A stretch of DNA of 64,000 bases from MED-G105 sp050331095 (lineage in GTDB: Bacteria > Pseudomonadota > Alphaproteobacteria > Caulobacterales > Parvularculaceae), in NCBI GenBank assembly GCA_050331095.1, contig JBHJHE010000024.1, positions 19,002 to 83,001 on the forward strand. Direction: 5' to 3'. Every line of letters starts with the position of its first letter. Within the stretch, counting starts at the first letter, position 1. Positions 35,119 to 43,399 of this stretch are shown here, piece by piece. The notes beneath the pieces were generated by a model. That model did not search any database and was not told the origin of the DNA. It was given only the letters and a program-made list of their open reading frames with translations. The position numbers and the translations under genes are program-made.

Positions 35119-36350
35119 AACGCGCCGAAATAGACCGTCGACGATTGATAACGGGCGCCGCCGCGGCTGGCGTCGGTCTCGTCGGCGTTGGGGTTTGCCG
35201 GGCCCAGGAGACCCGGGCGCCTGCCGGGTCCGACCTCGTCATCGACGAAATCAAGACGTATGTCATGGACGATGCGATTTTCGTCCGTGTCCGCGCAAAC
35301 TCGGGCGAAATCGGTTGGGGCGAGTGCGACGCCGGCAGCCATCAGGTGATGGAGGCCTTCATTCATTCCGAACACGCGCGCCGCGCCCTCGGCCGCGATC
35401 CGTTCGACACCGAACCCATCTGGGACGAGATGTTCTACCGCTCCCATGACTTCGGGCCCGGCGGGGCGCTCTCGAATTCGATCGCCGGTATCGACATCGC
35501 GATCTGGGATCTGAAGGGCCGGATTCTCGACGCGCCGATCCACAAGCTGCTCGGCGGCGAGTATCGCAGTTCGCAACCCGTCTACGGGTCTTACGGAACG
35601 GGTCGCTGGGAGAAGCTCACCAAGAAGGAGGCCGTCGCCCAGGCCGTCAAATTCGTCAAGCGAGGGTTTCGCACCGTCAAGTGCCGTATGCAGATCCGCG
35701 AAGACCATCTGAACCCGACGAATGACCGAACCCTCGAATACGTCGACGCGATCGAGCGCGAAATCGGATCAGATGCGGAGCTCTTCGTAGACATCAACAA
35801 CGGCTATACGGCGGCGCGCGCCATCGAAGTAGGCCGCGTCCTGCAGGACAAATACGGGCACAGATTTTACGAAGAGCCGTGTTCGGATCAGAATCACGTC
35901 GAGACCGCCGAGGTCGTCCGCGCGCTCGACCTCGGCGTCCTCGCCGGCGAAAAAGAGTACACGATCTGGCAGCTCGACGAGCTCATCAGGTACGCGAACC
36001 CCGACTATCTCAATTCGGACGTCATAAAGGCGGGCGGGATCACGATCATGGACAAGATCGCGACGCTCGCCCAGGCGCGGCAAAAGCCGATGATCCTCCA
36101 CAATACGCGCCCGACGATCTCGACGGCGGCGTCGCTTCAGCTTGTGGCGTCGATGCCGACGGTGGGGCCTTTCTTCGAGTTCCCGGACGTCGACCGGTTC
36201 CCCGAACAGATCGGCGTCGTGAAGAACTATCTCGACTACGCCGACGGCGAAATTCGCGTGCCGCAGGGGCCGGGCCTTGGGATGGAGATCGACGAGGAGA
36301 AGGTCGTGGCGCGCGCGTCGTCGGTGAAGGCGTCGACGCTCGACGATTAG
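35115..36350 (+). CDS. Exported enolase-superfamily protein (MR/galactarate dehydratase-like)
   Basis: This 411-residue protein has a twin-arginine-like leader (DRRRLITGAAAAGVGLVGVG). Barrel motifs are complete: TVKCRMQI (K-x-R), FVDINNGY, FYEEPCSDQ, LAGEKEYT and MILHNTRPT (His). The capping domain is visible at IGWGECDAG and AGIDIAIWDLKGR. It is probably a periplasmic acid-sugar dehydratase or epimerase with unknown substrate. It is translationally coupled to glcF. Its stop codon overlaps the stop of the convergent tartrate-dehydrogenase-like gene by 3 bp. Confidence 0.82.
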   Translation: MKRAEIDRRRLITGAAAAGVGLVGVGVCRAQETRAPAGSDLVIDEIKTYVMDDAIFVRVRANSGEIGWGECDAGSHQVMEAFIHSEHARRALGRDPFDTEPIWDEMFYRSHDFGPGGALSNSIAGIDIAIWDLKGRILDAPIHKLLGGEYRSSQPVYGSYGTGRWEKLTKKEAVAQAVKFVKRGFRTVKCRMQIREDHLNPTNDRTLEYVDAIEREIGSDAELFVDINNGYTAARAIEVGRVLQDKYGHRFYEEPCSDQNHVETAEVVRALDLGVLAGEKEYTIWQLDELIRYANPDYLNSDVIKAGGITIMDKIATLAQARQKPMILHNTRPTISTAASLQLVASMPTVGPFFEFPDVDRFPEQIGVVKNYLDYADGEIRVPQGPGLGMEIDEEKVVARASSVKASTLDD

Positions 36351-37411
36351 CGGACCGCGTCGGCGATCGCCCGGCCAAGATCGGTCGTCGACGCGGTTCC
36401 GCCGAGGTCAGGCGTGCGCGCCTCGCCTGAGGCGAGGACCTCCTCGATCGCTCGCACAACCGCGTTCGCCGCGTCGGCGCGCCCCAGATGCTCCAGCATC
36501 ATCGCGCCGGACCAGATCTGTCCGATCGGGTTGGCGACGCCCTTTCCGGCGATGTCCGGCGCGCTGCCGTGGACCGGCTCGAACATGGAGGGGCCCTCCC
36601 GCTCCGGATTGACGTTGGCCGCCGGCGCGATCCCGATCGTGCCGGCGACGGCGGGGCCGAGGTCGGAGAGGATGTCGCCGAAGAGATTGGAGCCGACGAC
36701 GACGTCAAACCAGTCCGGATGCAGAACGAAATGGGCGGTGAGGATGTCGACGTGGTAGGCGTCGACGGTGACGTCCGGGTAGGACGCTTTCATCGCTTCG
36801 ACGCGCTCGTCCCAGAACGGCATCGTGTGGACGACGCCGTTCGACTTGGTCGCGCTCGCCAGGCGTTTTCGCGGCCTGGAACGCGCGAGGTCGAACGCGT
36901 ACTTCAGAACGCGGTCAACGCCGCGCCGCGTGAAGACCGATTCCTGAACGGCGGCTTCGTCCGGCGTCCCCGAATAGAGCCGGCCGCCGATTTCGGAGTA
37001 CTCGCCTTCGTTGTTCTCGCGCACGATCCAGAAATCGATGTCCGCCGCGGTGCGGTTCTTGAGCGGCGTTTCGACGCCGTCGAATAGCCGAACGGGCCGC
37101 AGGTTCACGTATTGCCGAAACGTCCGGCGGATGGGAATGAGAAGGCCCCAGAGCGAGACGTGGTCCGGCACGCCCGGATAGCCCACGGCTCCGAGGTAGA
37201 TCGCGTCGAAGGCTCGCAGCTGGTCGAGCCCGTCCGCCGGCATCATACGGCCAGTCTTGGCGTAGTGGGCGCAGCTCCAGTCGAACTGCGTCCACTCAAG
37301 GGCGAAGCCATAGCGGCCGGCGGCCGCTTCCAGCGCGCGATCGCCCTCAGGAACGACCTCCTGACCGACGCCGTCGCCGGGGATGAGCGCGATTTTGAAC
37401 CGCGCGCTCAC
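36347..37411 (-). CDS. Tartrate/D-malate-type dehydrogenase (isopropylmalate dehydrogenase family)
   Basis: This 354-residue protein has the beta-decarboxylating dehydrogenase fold: IALIPGDGVGQEVVPEG, LLIPIRRTFRQYVNLRPVR (substrate arginines), IVRENNEGEYSEIGG, GSNLFGDILSDLGP (Mg-binding aspartates) and MFEPVHGSAPDIAGKG. The ENNEGEYSEIGG form is typical of tartrate dehydrogenase/D-malate dehydrogenase (TtuC/DmlA) rather than LeuB. It would oxidise tartrate, D-malate or a similar 2-hydroxy diacid with NAD. Its start overlaps the end of the interrupted GH2 gene (ATGA), so the two form one transcript. Confidence 0.88.
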   Translation of the reverse strand: MSARFKIALIPGDGVGQEVVPEGDRALEAAAGRYGFALEWTQFDWSCAHYAKTGRMMPADGLDQLRAFDAIYLGAVGYPGVPDHVSLWGLLIPIRRTFRQYVNLRPVRLFDGVETPLKNRTAADIDFWIVRENNEGEYSEIGGRLYSGTPDEAAVQESVFTRRGVDRVLKYAFDLARSRPRKRLASATKSNGVVHTMPFWDERVEAMKASYPDVTVDAYHVDILTAHFVLHPDWFDVVVGSNLFGDILSDLGPAVAGTIGIAPAANVNPEREGPSMFEPVHGSAPDIAGKGVANPIGQIWSGAMMLEHLGRADAANAVVRAIEEVLASGEARTPDLGGTASTTDLGRAIADAVR

Positions 37412-39315
37412 TCCTCGCCGGGTCGGCCGGCCTCCGCGGCCGCGGCGTGCGGGCCGTCATAGGACGCATACCAATTTTTCAGCGTTTCGAACGCCGGCTT
37501 CTTCTCGCCCGTCTCGCTGATGAGCCCCATCCGGTTCCAGTAGCTCTGGAAGCGCGGGTGCCAGCGGCGCGGCGAACGGAAGTCCTTCAAGATCCAGGGC
37601 GAGATGCCGGCGAGGAAGGGGATCTCCTCGGCCATTTTCAGCGTGACCTCATAGAACGCCCGCTGGTGCTCCTCGGTGAAACGCTCAAGGCGCTCGCCGT
37701 GAAAGTCTTTCAGGGCGCCAGCCCCGAACTCGGAGAACATCATCGGCTTGTCATAGGGCGTGCGCCAGCGGACCCCCGGCACCTCGTCAAGGGTGCGCTC
37801 GCCGTACCAGCCCTCGTATTCATTGACCGCGAGGATATCGAGATGTTCTCCCAACGGATCATCTACGATGAACGTATCGTCGCCCTCCGACGTGTTTCGG
37901 TTGAGCGCGGCTGAGACGAGACGCGTGTCGTCGTGGCTTTTGACGAAGTCAATGAGATTCTTCAGGAACTCGTTGCGCTGCGTCGAGATCGGCGTTTCGT
38001 TGGCGACGCCCCAGATCGCGATCGACGCCCGGTTGTAGTCGCGGTTGATCGTGTCTTTGTACATCCGGTTGGCCACCGCGATCGTATGCGGATTGTCGTA
38101 GCTGATCTCCTCCCAGTAGATCGGGATCTCGCTCCAGACGAGAAGGCCAAGCTCGTCGGCAACGCGCAAGGTTCGCTCATTGTGCGGATAATGAGAGAGG
38201 CGAACGAAGTTGGCGCCGAGCTCTTTCGCTGCGCCGAGAAGCTTGCGCGCGTCGTCGAAGGTCATCTTGCGTCCGCCGTCGGGGCCGATGGGCTCCTCAT
38301 GCACGCTGATCCCTTTGAGGAAGATCGGCGCGCCGTTGAGCCGCACCTCCTGGCCGGAAACGGAGACGGTGCGAAAGCCGATCTTGTCGGCGATCTTGGC
38401 GCCGCCGTCGATCGCGACGGAGACGTCGTAGAGCCGTGGCGCGTTGGGCGACCAGCGCTCGAGGTTTTCGACGGGAACGTCGAACGCGGCGTCGCCCTTG
38501 CGGTCCGTCTTGAGGCTGAGGGACAGCTGCAATTCGGGAATCTCGACCCGAACGGCCCGGTTCGCTTTCGCGTCGCCCTCGACCCGCACGCTGCCGTAGA
38601 TGCGTTCGACGCCGCCGAGCTCCCGCAGGCCCAGGCGGTAGTCGTGAACGTAGGTCAGCGGCGTCGACACCAGATGGACCGGGCGCGTGATCCCGCCATA
38701 GTTCATCCAGTCTTAGTAAAAGCTCGGCACGGAGGTTTCGTCGTGCATGCTGTCGACGGCGACGACGAGCGTGTTCTCGCCCTCCTGCACGGCTTCGGTC
38801 ACGTCGAAGGCGAACGGCGAAAACCCGCCCTCGTGGACGCCGAGCGCCTCGCCGTTCAGGAAGACCTTCGTCCAATAGTTCGCGCCCTCGAAGTAAAGTA
38901 AGTAACGCCGGCCGTCTTTCAGCTCCGGCGTGAACTTGCGGTTGTACCAGACGACGCTTTCGTACCAGAAAAGCTTGTCGTCCTGCGTGTTCCAGTCGCC
39001 CGGCACGGCGAGCGTCGGCGCCGACGACCACTCGTACTCGATGAGTTCCTCCTTCGGCGGCGTGCGGTCGTTCTGGAAGTCCCGCCGGTAGGTCGGCTTG
39101 CGCAACGCCGCGCGCATGGGATCGACGAGATAGGACCAGTCGCCGTCGAGGGTGACGACGTCGCGGGCGAGCACGTTCGTCAGCGGCGAGGGGGCCTCGA
39201 CGTCGGGCGTTGGGCGCTCGTATCGGGGAACGGCCTCGACCGAGTACTGCGCGCCGGCCTCGACGCCGACGAGGCTCAACAGCGCGGCGGCGAACATGCC
39301 TAAGCGTTTGATCAT
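37408..39315 (-). pseudogene. GH2 beta-glucuronidase-like gene interrupted by an in-frame TAA
   Basis: One continuous frame of 636 codons is broken only by TAA at 38713-38715 (codon 201). The 5' part (start 39315) has a Sec leader (MIKRLGMFAAALLSLVGVEA) and the GH2 sugar-binding domain. The 3' part resumes with DWMNYGGITRPV and carries the immunoglobulin-like and barrel domains. Its catalytic residues are intact: acid/base in IWGVANETP (about E440) and nucleophile in MFSEFGAG (about E529). The motif around the stop (VPSFY, stop, DWMNYGG) matches the usual family segment before a W-N-Y-G-G-I, so one sense codon, perhaps Tyr or Glu, has become TAA. It is a recent nonsense mutation, a sequencing error or a readthrough site. 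It is coupled to the downstream dehydrogenase. Confidence 0.85.
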
Positions 39316-39384
39316 TCGCTTCTCTCCATCATGGCGGGGGGCGTCGCTTCTGCGAGTCGCCGGGCGCGTCGCTGGCGCGCCCTA

Positions 39385-39405
39385 AAATTGGTCAGTCAGA
39401 TACGA
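39385..39405. promoter_or_regulatory. FadR-like operator candidate between the GH2 gene and its divergent regulator
   Basis: AAAATTGGTCAGTCAGATACG carries the shared AATTGGTCA element followed by CAGAT, as at the uxaC site. It lies 70 bp upstream of the GH2 start and 200 bp before the GntR gene, so repression and autoregulation are both possible. Confidence 0.45.
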
Positions 39406-39604
39406 ACGCATTATCGGAGAATTGGCCGGACAGCGCGTCCGGCACAAGGGCTTTCCACCGCGCGGCGCGGACCGGTCCTTGCGATGCGTCCGATTTCGAT
39501 CGGTCTTTGCCGTATGGTGAAACATGAGCCGGGGTCGGGCGCCGGATCTTGCCTTGGCGCGGCCGGCGGTTAATTCAGACAGCGCCCAAAGGCGTCGGTG
39601 GCGG

Positions 39605-40402
39605 ATGAAAACGAAAACGGGTCTCTTGAAGTCTCTCGCGTTGCCCGAGGCGGCCGGCGTCAAGCGGCTTTACCAGCAGGTGGCTGAAGCGCTGCTCGAC
39701 GATATCGCCGGCGGCGCTTATCGGCCGGGAGATCGCCTTCCCGGCGAACGCGAGCTTGCGAGCCGCCTCGGCGGCAGCCGACCCACCGTGCGCGAAGCGA
39801 TTATCGCCCTGGAGATCGGCGGCGTCGTCGACGTGCGCAACGGCTCTGGCGTTTACGTCAAGAACCCCACGGTTTCGCACCCCCTGGCGCTAGAACTCGA
39901 CATCGGCCCATTCGAACTCATGGAGGCCCGCGCGCTTTTCGAGGGCGAGGCGGCGGCGCTCGCAGCGCGATGCATCAAGGACGAAGAGGTGGAGGCGCTC
40001 AAAGAAGCGATCGACGCGATGGTCGAGGAGAACAAACAGCCCCGCCACCGCGAGACCGCCGACCGTCGTTTTCACCTTTTGATCGCAGAGGCGACGCGCA
40101 ACAGCGCGGTGCGGAAGGTGGTCTTCGATCTCTGGGAGGTGCGCGAAGCGTCGGCCCTGACCGCGCGCATGCTCGACGAGGTCCGCAAGAACGGCTGGAA
40201 GCCCCGCATCGCCGAGCATCGCGCGATCTTCGATGCGATCTCGGCGCGCGATCCGAACGCGGCGCGCAAGGCGATGCGCGACCACATGGCGCGCGTTATC
40301 GATCAGTTGCTGACGTCGACGGAGGTGGAGGCGATCAGCGAGGCGAAGCGCAAGATCTCCGAAAATCGGCAACGTTTCACCGAAAATCTCGAACTCCAGT
40401 AA
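39605..40402 (+). CDS. GntR/FadR-family regulator, UxuR/ExuR-like
   Basis: About 265 residues from ATG 39605; a longer frame starts at 39524. The N-terminal winged helix holds LYQQVAEALLDDIAGGAYRP, LPGERELASRLGGSRPTVREA and GSGVYVKNP. The C-terminal FCD-type all-helical domain has LDIGPFELMEARALFEGEAA, RRFHLLIAEATRNSAV and EHRAIFDAISARDPNAA, with His/Asp residues placed for a metal/effector site. The LDIGPFELMEAR form is typical of UxuR-type hexuronate regulators. It is the best candidate to bind the TTGGTC sites in the window. It diverges from the interrupted GH2 gene and precedes the aldehyde dehydrogenase. Confidence 0.92.
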   Translation: MKTKTGLLKSLALPEAAGVKRLYQQVAEALLDDIAGGAYRPGDRLPGERELASRLGGSRPTVREAIIALEIGGVVDVRNGSGVYVKNPTVSHPLALELDIGPFELMEARALFEGEAAALAARCIKDEEVEALKEAIDAMVEENKQPRHRETADRRFHLLIAEATRNSAVRKVVFDLWEVREASALTARMLDEVRKNGWKPRIAEHRAIFDAISARDPNAARKAMRDHMARVIDQLLTSTEVEAISEAKRKISENRQRFTENLELQ

Positions 40403-40439
40403 GCCGCGTTGCGGGAACGAGGATCGCGACCCTTGCGGC

Positions 40440-40456
40440 GTTCCGTCTTGCGGAAC
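40440..40456. promoter_or_regulatory. GTTCCG-N5-CGGAAC palindrome before the aldehyde dehydrogenase
   Basis: GTTCCGTCTTGCGGAAC is a perfect 6-bp inverted repeat with a 5-bp spacer, 80 bp before the aldehyde dehydrogenase ATG. It matches the repeat in the iclR/permease divergent region, so IclR control is proposed. It may alternatively be a weak hairpin behind the GntR gene. Confidence 0.45.
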
Positions 40457-40535
40457 GAACGCCGTCGCGCCGCTCGCGGCGCCGCCCGTCGAGGCTACCC
40501 TTCCGCGATCACCGCCGCGCGAAGGGAGAAACCTC

Positions 40536-42056
40536 ATGAACATGCACGTCACGATCGACAGCACGCTCGGCAAGGCGTCGCAAAAAGTGCGCGAGTGGCT
40601 GGCGACGCCGCGGCGCATGCTGATCGACGGCGAGTGGGTCGCCGCGCAGTCGGGCAAGACCTTCGACGTCCTCGATCCGGCGTCGGCGATGAAAATCGCG
40701 AGCGTCGCAGAAGGCGACAAAGCCGACGTCGAGCTCGCCGTCGCGGCGGCGCGCGCGGCTTTCGACGACGGTCCGTGGCGCCGCATGACGCCCTCGGCCC
40801 GCGGCCGGATCGTCCACAAGATCGGCGATCTCATCGCCGACAACATGGACGAGCTGGCGGAGCTTGAAAGCCTCGACAACGGCAAGCCCGTGGCGGTGGC
40901 ACGCGCGGCGGACGTGACGCTGGCGGCGGACATGTTCCATTACATGTCCGGCTGGGCGACCAAACTGCACGGCAAATCGATCCCGCTTTCGAATTTGGCC
41001 GCCCCCGGAGAATACGTGTCCTACACGCGGCCGGAGCCGGTAGGCGTCGTCGGGCAGATCATCCCCTGGAACTTCCCCCTGCTGATGGCCGCTTGGAAGC
41101 TGGCGCCGGCGCTCGCCACGGGCTGCGCCGTCGTCCTCAAGGTCGCGGAGGAGACGCCCCTCTCCGCGCTTCGCCTTGGCGAGCTCTTGCTGGAGGCGGG
41201 CGTGCCGAAAGGCGTCGTCAACATCGTGCCGGGCTTCGGCGAAACGGCGGGCGCGGCGCTCGCGGCGGACCCGCGCGTCAACAAAGTCGCCTTCACCGGT
41301 TCGACGGAGGTCGGCAAGCTGATCGTCCGGGCCGCGTCGAACGACCTGAAGCGGGTGAGCCTCGAGCTTGGCGGCAAGTCCCCCAACATCGTTTTCGACG
41401 ACGCCGATATCGACGCGACGATCGCCGGCGCCGCCGCCGGGATCTTTTTCAACCATGGCCAGTGCTGCAACGCGGGCTCGCGCCTGTTCGTCCAAGAGAG
41501 CGTGTTCGACCGCGTCGTCGAGGGCGTCTCGCGGAACGCGAAAGGCATCAAGATCGGCGTCGGCATGGAGGCCGACACGGAAATGGGGCCGCTGGTCTCG
41601 AAGGCCCAGTTCGATCGCGTGACCGGATATCTCGACGCCGGCCGGGAGGAGGGCGCCCGGGCGCGCGTCGGCGGCGCGGGCTTCGACGGACCCGGCTACT
41701 TCGTCGAACCCACGGTTTTCGTCGACACGAAGCCGGACATGAAAGTCGTCAGGGAAGAGATATTCGGGCCCGTTCTCGTCGCCGTTCCCTTCAAGGAGCT
41801 TGACGACGACCTTATTCGCGACGCGAACGATTCGCTCTTCGGTCTCGCCGCCGGCGTGTGGACGCGCGACATCGCCAAGGCGAACCGCGTCGCGAACCGG
41901 TTGGAGAGCGGCACGGTCTGGATCAACTGCTACCATGTGTTCGACGCCGCGCTGCCGTTCGGCGGCTACAAACAGTCCGGCTGGGGGCGAGAGATGGGCG
42001 AGGCCGTGCTCCACAACTATCTTGAGCAAAAAGCGATCACGGCCCGGATCGCGTAG
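40536..42056 (+). CDS. NAD(P)-dependent aldehyde dehydrogenase
   Basis: This 506-residue protein has a clear ribosome-binding site (GAAGGGAGAA) and all ALDH motifs: IIPWNFPLLMAAWKLAPAL, AFTGSTEVGKLI, LELGGKSPNIVF (catalytic Glu), FFNHGQCCNAGSRL (catalytic Cys) and EEIFGPVLVAVPF. The closest subtypes by motif are phenylacetaldehyde/betaine-aldehyde-like ALDHs. In this cluster it may oxidise glycolaldehyde to glycolate for GlcDEF, or a sugar-derived aldehyde. That is inference from the shared inverted repeat upstream. It stands between the GntR regulator and the CapA-like gene. Confidence 0.9.
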   Translation: MNMHVTIDSTLGKASQKVREWLATPRRMLIDGEWVAAQSGKTFDVLDPASAMKIASVAEGDKADVELAVAAARAAFDDGPWRRMTPSARGRIVHKIGDLIADNMDELAELESLDNGKPVAVARAADVTLAADMFHYMSGWATKLHGKSIPLSNLAAPGEYVSYTRPEPVGVVGQIIPWNFPLLMAAWKLAPALATGCAVVLKVAEETPLSALRLGELLLEAGVPKGVVNIVPGFGETAGAALAADPRVNKVAFTGSTEVGKLIVRAASNDLKRVSLELGGKSPNIVFDDADIDATIAGAAAGIFFNHGQCCNAGSRLFVQESVFDRVVEGVSRNAKGIKIGVGMEADTEMGPLVSKAQFDRVTGYLDAGREEGARARVGGAGFDGPGYFVEPTVFVDTKPDMKVVREEIFGPVLVAVPFKELDDDLIRDANDSLFGLAAGVWTRDIAKANRVANRLESGTVWINCYHVFDAALPFGGYKQSGWGREMGEAVLHNYLEQKAITARIA

Positions 42057-42063
42057 ACGGATC

Positions 42064-43290
42064 GTGCGCGCCGGGCCGCCGATAAGCCGCGCGACGGCGA
42101 CGCGTTTCGCCGTCGCCCTTGCTACGTCCGTCTGCGCGGCGTCCGTCGCCGCAATCGGCGGCGCCGTAGAAGCAGCGCAGGCGGAGGATGAGCCTGAAAC
42201 CGCAGCGTCGGAAAGCGACGCGCCCGCCTGGCCCTGGCCGGCGACCCAGGGCGTTTCGATCCTCCTCGCCGGCGACGCCAATTTTCAGGGTCGGGAGAAA
42301 CCGGAAGACGCCTTGCGTCACGTCCGCGCCACGATCGCCGAGGCGGACGTGACGTTCCTCAATCTGGAGGGTCCGTTCGCCGGCGCGTCGACGGACTCCA
42401 ACGCGCCTGACGTTCCGCACAAGGACTGGCAGCACTCCGAACCGGGCCAGGTCGCGGCCCTGACGGCGTCCGGCGTCGACCTTGTCGGCGTTGCGAACAA
42501 CGTCACCTATCCTTGGCCCGCCCTGATGCGCAGCCTCGCCGTTTTGGAGGAGGCGGACGTGCAATGGGTCGGCGGCGGAGCGGACTTGAACGCGGCGCAC
42601 GCGCCGGCGGTCCGCGAGATCGACGGCGTCGTCGTTGGATTTCTGCAATACGCTTCGACGGTCTTTCCGTTCCAGCACGCCGCGGGCGAGACGCGCCCGG
42701 GGGGCGCCCACATCAAGGTGCACACCGCCTATCAGGACCCGGAAAAGTACGACAAACCCGGAACGCCCGCGAAGGTCGTCACCTGGCTCGACCCGGCGTC
42801 GAAGGCGCGCATGACGGGCGACGTCGCCGCCCTAAAGACGCGAAGCGACGTCGTCATCGTTTCGTATCATTGGGGACTGTCGAACACGACCGAAGCCCTC
42901 GACTACCAGTCCGACATCGCCCGCGCGGTCATCGACGCCGGCGCCGACGTCGTGTTCGGCCATGGGCCCCATCGCTACCAGAAAGTCGAGATATACAAGG
43001 GCAAGCCGATCCTGCACTCCCTGGCGCAGTTGGCGTTCGACGACCGGCGGCGCGACCGTCGCACGCGGTTCCGCGAGGGACTGCTCGCGCGCGTCGTCGC
43101 TGACAAGGAGGGCCTTGCGGCCGTGTCGCTCGTTCCGACGTGGCGCGATGACGACAATGACGTGCGGCTCTACGATCCGCGGGGCGGCAAGGGAGCGGAG
43201 CTTGCGCGCCTTCTGATCTCGCTGAGCGACGAGACAAGCCCGCCCTTGCGGATCAGCGGCCCGGAGATCGTCATTGAGGGCGTTCGGTGA
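42064..43290 (+). CDS. CapA/PgsA-type metallophosphatase-fold protein, exported
   Basis: About 408 residues from GTG 42064, 7 bp after the aldehyde dehydrogenase; this start gives a signal peptide (TRFAVALATSVCAASVAAIGG). The CapA fold is shown by LLAGDANFQGR, FLNLEGPF, LVGVANNVTYPW, VVIVSYHWG and VVFGHGPHRYQ. In the usual ANNH motif the histidine is replaced (ANNV), so the metal site may be altered. CapA proteins act in poly-gamma-glutamate or capsule biosynthesis, but many family members in catabolic clusters are uncharacterised exported phosphatase-fold enzymes. Co-transcription with the aldehyde dehydrogenase is likely. Confidence 0.8.
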   Translation: MRAGPPISRATATRFAVALATSVCAASVAAIGGAVEAAQAEDEPETAASESDAPAWPWPATQGVSILLAGDANFQGREKPEDALRHVRATIAEADVTFLNLEGPFAGASTDSNAPDVPHKDWQHSEPGQVAALTASGVDLVGVANNVTYPWPALMRSLAVLEEADVQWVGGGADLNAAHAPAVREIDGVVVGFLQYASTVFPFQHAAGETRPGGAHIKVHTAYQDPEKYDKPGTPAKVVTWLDPASKARMTGDVAALKTRSDVVIVSYHWGLSNTTEALDYQSDIARAVIDAGADVVFGHGPHRYQKVEIYKGKPILHSLAQLAFDDRRRDRRTRFREGLLARVVADKEGLAAVSLVPTWRDDDNDVRLYDPRGGKGAELARLLISLSDETSPPLRISGPEIVIEGVR

Positions 43291-43399
43291 GGACCTATCG
43301 GCCGCGCGGCGTCCGGCATGCGAAACGCGCGCGACCGCAGCGATCGGACCGTCGCCGAAGTCGACTAACGTGACCCCGATTCAGACAGGAGCTTCCTAA

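Noticed and set aside
17908..38715. Reassignment of TAA as a sense codon, to explain both in-frame stops
   Set aside because: TAA ends several intact genes in the window, such as glcE, smpB and the GntR gene at 40402.
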